A DNA stretch of 64,000 nt from Palsa-1447 sp964414785. GTDB taxonomy: Bacteria > Verrucomicrobiota > Verrucomicrobiia > Opitutales > Opitutaceae. The DNA lies in assembly GCA_964414785.1 (NCBI GenBank), contig CAYPXZ010000016.1, positions 1 to 64,000 of the forward strand, read 5' to 3'. The notes below the pieces were generated by a model that saw only the letters and a list, made by a program, of their open reading frames with translations, made no database searches and was not told where the DNA came from. The position numbers and the translations under genes were made by a program. Positions 40,908-48,985 of the stretch are shown in pieces; position 1 is the stretch's first letter, and every line of letters starts with the position of its first letter.

Positions 40908-41756
40908 ATGCCCGCCAACCGATTCAACGGCCACTGCGATTACGGCATCGGCATCGGACTGCGGGTTCCCCACTACTCGCACATCCTCTCGAAGAAGCCG
41001 GTCGTGGACTGGTTTGAGATCATCTCCGAGAACTTCATGGTCGAGGGGGGCAGGCCCCTTGAGCTGCTGGACAAGATCCTCGAGCAGTATCGCGTCGTGC
41101 AGCACGGCGTCTCGATGTACTTCGGCTCGGCGGACAAGCCCGACCGGGCGCACCTGAGGAGGCTCAAGAACCTGGTGAAGCGGACGAAGACGCCCTGGCT
41201 CTCGGACCACCTGTGCTGGGGCAGCGTCGACGGCACGTACACCCACGACCTGCTCCCGATGCCCTACACGTTCGCCGCGGCCCGGCGCACGGCGGAGAAG
41301 ATCCGCCAGACCCGCGACTTCCTCGAGATCCCCATCTGCGTCGAGAACGTGAGCAGCTACGCCGAGTTCCACGCCTCCGAGATGACCGAGTGGGAGTTCC
41401 TGAGCGAGGTGGTCGAGCTCGCGGACTGCGGAATCCTGCTCGACGTGAACAACATCTACGTCTCGTCGAAGAACCACGGGTTCGACCCGTACGATTACGT
41501 CAACAACGTGCCGCACGACCGCGTCGGCCAGATGCACATCGCCGGGCACACCAAGTTTGAGAAGTACATCCTCGACACGCACGACCACCCCGTGCTCGAC
41601 CCCGTGTGGAAGCTCTACGCGAGGGCGACCGAGCTGTGCGGGGTGTCGGCCACCCTCCTTGAATGGGACGACAAGATCCCGTCGTTCGACGAGGTCCACA
41701 ATGAGGCCCTGAAGGCGAACGAGTTCATCGACGGCGCGAAGAAGGCGGTGGTGTGA
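40908..41756 (+). CDS. bufB: MNIO (DUF692) bufferin maturase
   Basis: This 282-residue TIM-barrel multinuclear non-haem iron oxidase belongs to the DUF692 family and modifies cysteines of the precursor peptide. The family core is evident: GIGIGLRVPHYSHIL at the start, VQHGVSMYFGSAD, LSDHLCWGS, CVENVSSYAEF, DVNNIYVSSKNHG, MHIAGHT and DTHDHPVLDPVW, supplying His/Asp/Glu iron ligands. It overlaps bufC by four bases (GTGA). It begins just after a terminator, so its expression likely depends on readthrough or a hidden promoter. Confidence 0.94.
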   Translation: MPANRFNGHCDYGIGIGLRVPHYSHILSKKPVVDWFEIISENFMVEGGRPLELLDKILEQYRVVQHGVSMYFGSADKPDRAHLRRLKNLVKRTKTPWLSDHLCWGSVDGTYTHDLLPMPYTFAAARRTAEKIRQTRDFLEIPICVENVSSYAEFHASEMTEWEFLSEVVELADCGILLDVNNIYVSSKNHGFDPYDYVNNVPHDRVGQMHIAGHTKFEKYILDTHDHPVLDPVWKLYARATELCGVSATLLEWDDKIPSFDEVHNEALKANEFIDGAKKAVV

Positions 41757-42688
41757 AGAGGCCGCCCAAGCACGCCCCGGAGAGGATCGCCTCCACCGAG
41801 GACCTCCGGTCGTTCCAGCGGATGATGGCGACCGCGGTGACCCGGCCCATGACGGCGCAGGACGGACTCCAGTCCCGCTGGATCGACGGGCGCCCGATGG
41901 CCAGGGTCGCGGCCGAGTTCGTCAAGCCCAACGACAGGCTGAGCTCATTCGAGCGCCTCGAGCTCTACAACCAGATGTACTGGTTCCGGCTTTTCAGCGC
42001 GATCCAGGACGACTGCCCCGGCCTGCGCGCGGCCCTGGGAGACGGCAAGTTCATGCGCCTGGCCCGGGCGTACCTGGCCAAGTGCCCATCCCGCTCGTTC
42101 ACGCTTCGCGACCTGTGCTCGCGCCTCGTGGAGTTCATCCGCAAGAACCCACGGCTGACGGCCCCGCGGACCGCCTTGGCGGTCGAGATCGCCCGCTTCG
42201 AATGGGCCCAGACGGTGGCCTTTGACGGCGAGGCGAGGCCGGTCGTGGACGCGCAGGGGTTCGCCCGGACGCCCCCGGACCGGCTGCGCCTCGGCATCCA
42301 GCCCTACCTCACGCTGCTCGACCTGCGCCACCCGATCGATACCTACGTGATCTCGGTGAAGCGCCGCGAGGTGATGCGCTCCGAGGCGAGCAACACTCCC
42401 GATGCGAGCGCCTTGCCCGGCCGCGCGGCCCGACGGCCCTCGCTGCCGCGTCCGTCGCGGACATGCGTCGCCGTCCACCGGCACAACAACCGCCTCTTCT
42501 ACAAGCGCCTGAGCCCGGCCGCGTACCGCATCCTTGCTGAACTGGCCCGGGGGCAAACGCTCACCCGGGCGGTGGCCGCCGCGGGGCCCGGGGTGAGGCC
42601 GGCGCAGGTCCGGGCGTGGTTCACCACCTGGATGGCGCTCGGCTGGTTCTGCGCCCCCGGGAACAAACGGCTCCCGAGGGCATCCTGA
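41753..42688 (+). CDS. bufC: DUF2063/HvfC-BufC family partner of the maturase
   Basis: This 311-residue protein starts at a GTG overlapping the bufB stop. The N-terminal DUF2063 domain is visible in LRSFQRMMATAVTRPM, SSFERLELYNQMYWFRLFSA and the CPGLRAALGDGKFMRLARAYL stretch, followed by EIARFEWAQTVAFD. A C-terminal winged-helix-like part follows (FYKRLSPAAYRILAELARGQ). In related systems this partner recruits the peptide's leader to the MNIO enzyme. It always travels with bufB. Confidence 0.92.
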   Translation: MKRPPKHAPERIASTEDLRSFQRMMATAVTRPMTAQDGLQSRWIDGRPMARVAAEFVKPNDRLSSFERLELYNQMYWFRLFSAIQDDCPGLRAALGDGKFMRLARAYLAKCPSRSFTLRDLCSRLVEFIRKNPRLTAPRTALAVEIARFEWAQTVAFDGEARPVVDAQGFARTPPDRLRLGIQPYLTLLDLRHPIDTYVISVKRREVMRSEASNTPDASALPGRAARRPSLPRPSRTCVAVHRHNNRLFYKRLSPAAYRILAELARGQTLTRAVAAAGPGVRPAQVRAWFTTWMALGWFCAPGNKRLPRAS

Positions 42689-42711
42689 TCGCCGACGGCG
42701 CCCCAACCCCC

Positions 42712-43170
42712 ATGAAACTCCTGTCCAAACTCCACGCCCTGCTCGCCAGGGCAGGGCACCTCCTGCAGAGCCCGCTCCTCCTCGTCATCCGGGCCTATTG
42801 GGGCTGGCAGTTCATTGGCACGGGCTGGGGAAAACTCCACCGGCTCGGCGACGTGACGAAGTATTTCGCGAGCCTCAACATCCCGGCCCCCCACCTGAAC
42901 GCCATCCTGGCGTCGTCGACCGAGACCCTGGGCGGAGTCCTGCTGATCCTCGGCCTGTTCACCCGCTTCGCGTCGCTCGCCCTGATTGGCGTCATGTGCG
43001 TCGCCTACGCGACGGCGGAGAGGGAGGCCCTGAACGCGATCTTCAGCGACACGGACAAGTTCTTCGGCGCCGCGCCGTTCCTCTTCCTCTATGCGGCCGT
43101 CCTCCTGTTCGCGTTCGGTCCCGGCAAGCTCGCCGTCGACGCGCTTATCGGCAGGGAAAAGAAGGGCTGA
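42712..43170 (+). CDS. bufD: DoxX-family membrane protein of the bufferin operon
   Basis: This 152-residue protein has four predicted transmembrane helices and the DoxX landmarks VIRAYWGWQFIGTGWGKLH, TETLGGVLLILGLFTRFASL and KFFGAAPFLFLYAAVLLFAFG. DoxX proteins commonly close bufferin operons; their role (redox support or export) is not settled. The ATG at 42712 was chosen over an upstream in-frame start because it gives the usual DoxX length. Confidence 0.85.
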   Translation: MKLLSKLHALLARAGHLLQSPLLLVIRAYWGWQFIGTGWGKLHRLGDVTKYFASLNIPAPHLNAILASSTETLGGVLLILGLFTRFASLALIGVMCVAYATAEREALNAIFSDTDKFFGAAPFLFLYAAVLLFAFGPGKLAVDALIGREKKG

Positions 43171-43189
43171 GGGCCGTCCGCCCGCGCCC

Positions 43190-43999
43190 TCAGCTTTTCG
43201 GGTTGCAGAGGTCCTCGTACGCGTAGGCAAACGCGCCGACGACGACGGGAAGGGCGATGAAGATGCCCACGCCGAGGGCCGCAAAGCCCAGCAGGAAAAA
43301 GGGTATGCCGAGCAGGATGAGCCCGCAGACCCTCCACCACTGCCGCGTGACGACGCGGCGGCTGGTCTCCATGGCCTCCCAGAAGCCCAGACCCTTGTCG
43401 ACCGCCAGGATGTAGGTGAACGGGTAGGCGAACGCCAGGTAGATCCCTGGGATCACCAGGCAGATGAGCCCGACGGCGATGAAGATCGACACGAGGAGCC
43501 CCGCGATGAGGAGGTTGAGGAACGCCTTCGTGAACCCGGCAAATGCGTCGCCCAGGGTCGACGGCTGGCCGCGGATCTTGCGCAGGAAGTAGTAATAGTA
43601 CCCCGCCGTGACTACGCCCCCGAGGAGCGGGGACACGAAGAAGAGTCCCGCGTACTGGGAGTATCCCAGGCACGCGAAGATCAGCGCCATCAGGACGCTG
43701 ACGCCGACCAACGGCCAGAAGTTGGCCTTCAGGAGATTCCAGCTGCGCTCGTAGCAGCTGATGATGTCGAGCTTGGCCGCGGCCGCGGAGGCCGGGACTG
43801 TCACCGGAGGCGCGCCCGCGCCGCCCGCGGGGGCGCTGCCCGTGATCTCCGGGAAATCCGCGACGGTCTTCCACGTGTCCTCTCCCGCCACCTTTATCTT
43901 CGTCTCAAGATTGGCCCGGCCGCCCGCGATCCAGGCGCGGACCTGCTCGGCTGTCACCGGCCCGTACTCCCTGCCGTCCCCTCCGATGATCGTGTACAT
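43190..43999 (-). CDS. GYF_2-domain membrane protein
   Basis: This 269-residue protein has an N-terminal GYF_2 domain (YTIIGGDGREYGPVTAEQVR, then WIAGGRANLETKI, TWKTVADFPE), an Ala/Pro/Gly linker of about 25 residues, and a membrane domain with five or six helices (residues 100-265). The membrane part has a poorly conserved glycerophosphoryl-diester-like/DUF4013-like hydrophobic pattern (LLIAGLLVSIFIAVGLICLV). The role is unknown. It is convergent with bufD (19-base gap) and followed downstream by the efflux operon on the same strand. Confidence 0.78.
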   Translation of the reverse strand: MYTIIGGDGREYGPVTAEQVRAWIAGGRANLETKIKVAGEDTWKTVADFPEITGSAPAGGAGAPPVTVPASAAAAKLDIISCYERSWNLLKANFWPLVGVSVLMALIFACLGYSQYAGLFFVSPLLGGVVTAGYYYYFLRKIRGQPSTLGDAFAGFTKAFLNLLIAGLLVSIFIAVGLICLVIPGIYLAFAYPFTYILAVDKGLGFWEAMETSRRVVTRQWWRVCGLILLGIPFFLLGFAALGVGIFIALPVVVGAFAYAYEDLCNPKS

Positions 44000-44059
44000 G
44001 AGGCCGATATGACCAGCGGGGGAAGCCCACGTCAACCGCGCCCGGCGTCCGGCCCCCGG

Positions 44060-45379
44060 TTATTGCCGCGGCGGGGCCCCGGCGGCGCGCGCGACGGCCT
44101 GGCGGGCGAGGACGCAGTCATAGCGGGCCTGGAGGCGGCCGAGCTCGGCCGCCCTGAGCGCGCTCTGGGCGTCCAGGAGCTCAAAGTTCGTGATGACGCC
44201 GTTCGCGTAGCGGGTCTGCGCCAGCGAAAGGGCCTCGCGGGCCTGGTCGACGAGCGTGTCGGCGTTTCCAAGCCTGGACCTTGCGGCGTTGAGGTCCGAG
44301 TACGCGTCGGCGACCTCCGTGGTGATCGTGTCCCTCAGCTCCCTCTCCCGTGCCTGGGCCGATCGGACGCCGGCGTCGGCCTCCATGCGCTCGCCCTCGA
44401 CCCGCTTCCCCGTGAATATGGGAACCTGAAGCGACAGCCCGGCGGAAACGTATCCTCTGTTGTCATACAAGGCCGGGACGACCCCGTTCTCCACGCCGCC
44501 CGAGACCTGGGCGGCGAGGGTCGGCCGGTTTCCCCGGTCGGCCGAATCAAGCTTGAAGCGCGCGGTCTGCTCGTTGTCGCGGGCCACCTTCATCTCGGGG
44601 CGGTTGACGAGGCCGTCCGCGATCGCGGCGGACTCTGCGAGGGCGGGCGCGCCCGCGTCAAAGTCCCCGGTGAGCTCGAGGGGCGAGGCGGGGTCGCGGC
44701 CCAGGAGCTGGCGCAGGCCGTTCTCCTGCTTCTCCAGGGACGCGAGCGTGTCGGTCAGGTGGTTCCTGGCGTTGACGAGACGCACCTGCGTCGTCAGCAC
44801 GTCGAACTTGGTCGCGCTCCCTGCGTCGAACTTCCGCTGGGCGATGCGCAGGGCCTCCTCGAGCGCGCTGATCTCCTCCCGGGCGACGCCCGAGGACTCG
44901 CGCAGCAGGAGCACGCCGTAGAACGATTGGATGGCCTGGTACCCGAGCTGGTGCCTGACCTCCTCAAGGGCGTCCTGGGCGGCGATCTGGCCTGAGCGGG
45001 CCATGTCGACCAGGCGGTCGGTGCGGCCGAAGTCCGTCAGCAGCTGCCTCGCCGTGATGTTCACGTTGTAGGCGTCCTGGACGTTCTCGTAGATCGCGCC
45101 CCTCGGGCCGCCCGGTATCGAGATCGCGACGTAGGGCCGCAGCGAGGTGTAGTTGTAGCCGCCCTGGCCGGTCACCTGCGGGAGCCGGCTCGAGTTCGCC
45201 TGCATCGTACGGGCGCGCGCGGCGTCGACGGCCGAGCGGGCGGCGTCGATCGTCGGATAGCGGGCGATCACCGACTCGACGGCCTGATCGAGCGTGAGCG
45301 GGCCCGACGCCGTGCCCTGCGCGAATGCCGAGGACGCGATCGAGGCGAGGACAAGGAGAAATGCGCCTTTGTTTTTCAT
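44060..45379 (-). CDS. TolC-family outer-membrane efflux channel
   Basis: This 439-residue protein has a signal peptide (GAFLLVLASIASSAFA) and two outer-membrane-efflux-protein repeats of coiled-coil plus strands. Landmarks are LTLDQAVESVIARYPTIDAA, YQAIQSFYGVLLLRESSGVA and LSLAQTRYANGVITNFELLD near the end, the conserved hairpin closing. It is the third gene after emrA and emrB, together a tripartite pump across both membranes. Start ATG 45379 fits the signal peptide; upstream in-frame starts do not. Confidence 0.93.
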   Translation of the reverse strand: MKNKGAFLLVLASIASSAFAQGTASGPLTLDQAVESVIARYPTIDAARSAVDAARARTMQANSSRLPQVTGQGGYNYTSLRPYVAISIPGGPRGAIYENVQDAYNVNITARQLLTDFGRTDRLVDMARSGQIAAQDALEEVRHQLGYQAIQSFYGVLLLRESSGVAREEISALEEALRIAQRKFDAGSATKFDVLTTQVRLVNARNHLTDTLASLEKQENGLRQLLGRDPASPLELTGDFDAGAPALAESAAIADGLVNRPEMKVARDNEQTARFKLDSADRGNRPTLAAQVSGGVENGVVPALYDNRGYVSAGLSLQVPIFTGKRVEGERMEADAGVRSAQARERELRDTITTEVADAYSDLNAARSRLGNADTLVDQAREALSLAQTRYANGVITNFELLDAQSALRAAELGRLQARYDCVLARQAVARAAGAPPRQ

Positions 45380-45395
45380 GGGAGGAACGGGAAGG

Positions 45396-46958
45396 TCAGT
45401 GCGACTCGGCCGCCGCGGCCGCCGCGCCCTTTGGGAGCGAGCCGGGCCGGCCGGCAAAGAGGATCAGGGGCACGCATGCCATGGATAGGAAACCGACAAA
45501 ACGGAATGCGTCGATATAACTGAGCAGGTAGGACTGCTGCTGGACGGTGGCGTCGAGCAGCCCGAGCGCCCGGCGGGGGGCCTCCCAGGCCGTGGCGCCC
45601 CTGGCGAGCATCGCATGAGTGAGCTGGCTGAGCCTCCCGTCGGTCGCCGGGTCGCCGGCCACGAGCCTCGAGACCAGGCTCAGCCGGTGGGCCGCGTAGC
45701 GGTGGTCCAGGAAAGTGTTGATGAACGCGATCCCGAAGGAGCCCCCCATCTGGCGCATCATGTTGTTGAGGGCGACCCCCTGGGGTATGTCCCGGGCATG
45801 GAGCCCGGACACGGCGAGCTGCGTCAGCGGGATGGTGACCAGGCTCAGGCCGATCGCGCGAAGGATGATGGGCCAGAAGAAGTCGCTGGACTCCGCGGTC
45901 AGGTTGAGGCCCGACAGCTTCATGGCGAAGACCGACACGATCCCGAACCCGAGGATCACCATGAACTGGGGAGGAAATCCCTTCATGAGGAGCCTTCCCA
46001 TCATGGGGAGGATGACCACGGCGACGATCGTGCCCGGCAGGAAGAGCATCCCGGTCTTGAGCGCCGTGTACCCAAGCAGGCGCTGGGTGAACACCGGGAC
46101 GATGAAGACCGTCGCAAACAGGGCGAAGCCGAGGACGAACGTGAGGCTGGCGGCGATCGCCAACCTGCGGCTCTTGAGGACGCGCAGGTCGACGACGGGG
46201 TGCTCCGCCATGAGCTCGCGCACGATGAAGGAGACGAGGGACACCGCCGCGACGGCCGCGAGGATCACGATGTACCGCTTGGAGAACCAGTCCTCCGACT
46301 CGCCGCGCTCAAGCACCGTCTGGAGCGAGCCGAGGCCGACGACCAGGAGCACGATCCCGGGCCAGTCTATCGTCTCAGCGTTCCGGGCGTGGTCGGGCTC
46401 CTTCACGTAGAGCCAGGACAGGAACGCCGCGGCGAGGCCGATCGGCAGGTTGATGTAGAAGATCCACGGCCAGGAGTACTGGTCGATGATCCATCCGCCG
46501 ACGGTCGGGCCGATCGTGGGTCCCACGAAGATTCCGACCGCGAAGAGGGAGGCGGCGAACCCGCGCTGGGCCACCGTGTACGTCTCGAAGAGGATTGCCT
46601 GGGAGGTGGACAGGAGCGCCCCGCCGCCGATCCCCTGGATGAAGCGGAACGCCACGAGCTCCCAGATGTTGTGGGCGTTGCCACACGCGACCGACGCCGC
46701 GGTGAAGAGCAGGATCGAGCTGATGTAGTAGTTGCGCCGGCCGAACCTGGCGGCGAGGAAGCTGGTCATCGGGATGATGATCACGTTGGCGATGGCGTAC
46801 GAGGTGACGACCCAGGCGACATCCTCCAGGGTGGCGCCCAGGTTGCCGCTCATGTCGTTGAGCGCCACGTTCACGATGGACGTGTCGATCAGCTCGATGA
46901 TCGCCGCGGCGACCACCGTGATCGTGATGATCAGCTTTCGCAGTCCTTGCTCGGCCAT
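45396..46958 (-). CDS. emrB: EmrB-type MFS (DHA2) multidrug exporter
   Basis: This 520-residue, 14-helix proton-driven transporter has the DHA2 landmarks. IELIDTSIVNVALNDMSGNL is the first-helix motif, SYAIANVIIIPMTSFLAARF with the FGRRN loop is motif A, and WRFIQGIGGGALLSTSQA-like (FIQGIGGGALLSTSQA) is motif C region. It pumps amphipathic drugs or toxic acids with EmrA and TolC-type partners. It lies 14 bases downstream of emrA and 16 bases upstream of the outer-membrane gene; all three run from one promoter/operator upstream of emrA. Confidence 0.95.
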   Translation of the reverse strand: MAEQGLRKLIITITVVAAAIIELIDTSIVNVALNDMSGNLGATLEDVAWVVTSYAIANVIIIPMTSFLAARFGRRNYYISSILLFTAASVACGNAHNIWELVAFRFIQGIGGGALLSTSQAILFETYTVAQRGFAASLFAVGIFVGPTIGPTVGGWIIDQYSWPWIFYINLPIGLAAAFLSWLYVKEPDHARNAETIDWPGIVLLVVGLGSLQTVLERGESEDWFSKRYIVILAAVAAVSLVSFIVRELMAEHPVVDLRVLKSRRLAIAASLTFVLGFALFATVFIVPVFTQRLLGYTALKTGMLFLPGTIVAVVILPMMGRLLMKGFPPQFMVILGFGIVSVFAMKLSGLNLTAESSDFFWPIILRAIGLSLVTIPLTQLAVSGLHARDIPQGVALNNMMRQMGGSFGIAFINTFLDHRYAAHRLSLVSRLVAGDPATDGRLSQLTHAMLARGATAWEAPRRALGLLDATVQQQSYLLSYIDAFRFVGFLSMACVPLILFAGRPGSLPKGAAAAAAESH

Positions 46959-46972
46959 GGCGGTCCCCGGCT

Positions 46973-48058
46973 CTAGTCCTTCACCCGGACCGTGGCGTCG
47001 ACGCTCATGCCCGGGCGCAGCAGGTGCTCCATGTCGGGGGTCTGGCTGAGGACGATCTTCACCGGCACGCGCTGGGTCACCTTGACGAAGTTGCCCGTCG
47101 AATTGTCGGGCGGAAGGAGCGCGAACCTGGCGCCGGTCGCCCCGGAGAGGGACTCGATCTTCCCGTGAAAGACGACGCCCGGGAAGCTGTCGGCCCCGAA
47201 CTCGACGTCCTGGCCCGCCCTCATGTGCGTGAGCTGGGTCTCCTTGAAATTGGCGATGACCCAGACATCCGACTCGGCCGTGATGGACAGGAGCGTCTGT
47301 CCCGACTGGATGAACTGCCCCGGCTCGACGCTCTTCCTGGACACGAGCCCGCCTATGGGAGCCGTGACGGTGCAGTAGGAGCGCTGCAGCCGGGCAAAGT
47401 CGAGGTCCGAGGCCTTCTCGGCGGCCTCCGTCTGGGCGGCGGCCACGCGGGCGGACGCCACAGCCACCTGAGCGTCCGCGGTCTTGGACTCGCTCCTGAC
47501 GGCCTCCAGCTGCGCCGCAGCCGTGTCGGCGGCCGCCTTGGAGTCCGTCAGCTGGCTGTCGGTGATTGCGCCGGTCTTGAAGAGGTTCGCATCGCGCGCG
47601 AGGTCGCCCGCGGCTTTGCGCTGGCGCACGAGCGCGGTCTCAACGTTGGCCTGCGCGGTCACCGTGGAGGCGCGGGCGCTCGCGAGCGACGCTTCCGCCG
47701 TGGCCTTTGCGGCCTGCGCGTTCTGGAGGGCCGCGTTGGCCTCGGCAACCTTCAGGTCGAGCTCCTTCGGGTCGATCTCGATCAGCGCCTGGCCCTGTTC
47801 CACGCGCTGGTTGTCGACAACCAGGACCTGGGAGACATATCCGGGGACGCGGGGGAGCACCGGGCTAATGTGCCCCTCGACCTGGGCGTCGTCGGTCTCC
47901 TCGTGAGACATCGCGAAATTCCAGCGGGAGATGCCGTAGAGGATGCCCAGGATCGCCACGACGGCGGCGGCTGTGCCGACCACGGCTTGGCGGGTGACGG
48001 CCCCCGACTTGGGCTTCTTCACGGGTTCAGGTGCGGCTTCAGGGAGGGCGGTGGGCAT
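46973..48058 (-). CDS. emrA: EmrA-type HlyD-family membrane fusion protein
   Basis: This 361-residue adaptor has one N-terminal transmembrane helix (QAVVGTAAAVVAILGILYGI) and a lipoyl/barrel-sandwich domain split by a long coiled-coil. EETDDAQVEGHISPVLPRVP is the conserved entry, VDNQRVEQGQALIEIDPKEL follows, and APIGGLVSRKSVEPGQFIQ closes it. It bridges EmrB and the outer-membrane channel. First gene of the operon; an operator palindrome ends ten bases upstream of its start. Confidence 0.95.
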   Translation of the reverse strand: MPTALPEAAPEPVKKPKSGAVTRQAVVGTAAAVVAILGILYGISRWNFAMSHEETDDAQVEGHISPVLPRVPGYVSQVLVVDNQRVEQGQALIEIDPKELDLKVAEANAALQNAQAAKATAEASLASARASTVTAQANVETALVRQRKAAGDLARDANLFKTGAITDSQLTDSKAAADTAAAQLEAVRSESKTADAQVAVASARVAAAQTEAAEKASDLDFARLQRSYCTVTAPIGGLVSRKSVEPGQFIQSGQTLLSITAESDVWVIANFKETQLTHMRAGQDVEFGADSFPGVVFHGKIESLSGATGARFALLPPDNSTGNFVKVTQRVPVKIVLSQTPDMEHLLRPGMSVDATVRVKD

Positions 48059-48067
48059 GGCGGAAAT

Positions 48068-48091
48068 AGATGATTAGGCACCTAATCATCT
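48068..48091 (-). promoter_or_regulatory. 11-2-11 perfect palindromic operator and promoter of the emrA-emrB-tolC operon
   Basis: AGATGATTAGG (48068-48078), CA, CCTAATCATCT (48081-48091) is a perfect inverted repeat ending ten bases before the emrA ATG (48058). On the minus strand a TTGCAA (48101-48096) and CCTAAT (48078-48073) stand 17 bases apart, so the palindrome covers the spacer and -10. Such TTAGG..CCTAA sites are typical of MarR-type repressors of drug pumps. No regulator gene is adjacent. Confidence 0.7.
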
Positions 48092-48158
48092 GTAATTGCA
48101 AGCCCGCCCAGCGAAAAAACCCACGGCCCTTTTAGGTACGCCCTGGGGCTAATCCGGC

Positions 48159-48857
48159 CTAGAAATTATCTAAATAATTGATAGGCAATTCAATCCAAGA
48201 CCCGCGGGGAAGGTTCCCAAGCTCGAGGCTCCCGAATCGGACCCGGTCGAGCTCGACAACCCCGCACCCCTGGCTCGCGAACATCCGCTTCACCTGGTGG
48301 TACCGTCCCTCCACAAGGACGACCTCAGCCCGCCTCTCACCGAGGAGCCGCAGCGGTGCCGGGGCGCAGGGCGCCTCCTCGCCCGCCAGAAGGAGGGTCC
48401 CGCTGGAGAAGATCGCCTCGATGCCGGCCGGGGGGTCCCGGTCGAGCAGCGCACGGTACACCTTGGGCACCTTGTGCTTCGGCGAGGTCAGGCGGTGCAC
48501 CAAGCCGCTCCTGTCGGTCAGGAGCAGGAGCCCCGTCGTGTCCTTGTCGAGCCTGCCGACGCTGGTCACGGGCGGATTGCGCCTCCTCCAGCGGTGGGGG
48601 AGCAGGTCATAGACGCTCGGGCCCTCCGCCGCGTCGTGGGAGCACACCCGGCCCGCCGGCTTGTTCAGGAGAAGGAGAAGTTCCCCCGGGTGGTCGAGCG
48701 GCTCGCCGTCCATCCTAACCTCCTCTGGCTCAACCCGGGCGCCGGGATCGGTGGCCGCGACGCCCCGGACGGTCACCCGGCCGTCCTCGACCCATTTGTG
48801 CACATCGCGCCGGGAGCCGTAGCCCAGGCTGGCAAGAAGTTGGTCCAGGCGGCGCAT
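48159..48857 (-). CDS. RsuA/RluB/E/F-family pseudouridine synthase
   Basis: This 232-residue protein has an N-terminal S4 RNA-binding domain (RRLDQLLASLGYGSRRDVHK, then VEDGRVTVRGVAA) and a pseudouridine synthase domain. The catalytic Asp lies in VGRLDKDTTGLLLLTDRSG. LTSPKHKVPKVYRALLDR and VVLVEGRYHQVKRMFASQG are further family motifs. It isomerises a uridine in 16S or 23S rRNA. I chose ATG 48857, which starts the S4 domain. Confidence 0.9.
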   Translation of the reverse strand: MRRLDQLLASLGYGSRRDVHKWVEDGRVTVRGVAATDPGARVEPEEVRMDGEPLDHPGELLLLLNKPAGRVCSHDAAEGPSVYDLLPHRWRRRNPPVTSVGRLDKDTTGLLLLTDRSGLVHRLTSPKHKVPKVYRALLDRDPPAGIEAIFSSGTLLLAGEEAPCAPAPLRLLGERRAEVVLVEGRYHQVKRMFASQGCGVVELDRVRFGSLELGNLPRGSWIELPINYLDNF

Positions 48858-48985
48858 TGGGTGCCCGATTTGGGCATTTTCCCGGGCCCAGATCAACATG
48901 CGGCTGGGCAGTTATCTGCGGATTGTCCAAGAATAGACTCGGCATCACGGCCGCCTTTTGGGATGTGTTAAGTTTACGACCACTT

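Noticed and set aside
43091..44995. 634-codon plus-strand frame across the GYF protein and TolC genes
   Set aside because: It spans two well-supported minus-strand genes and has no recognisable domain.
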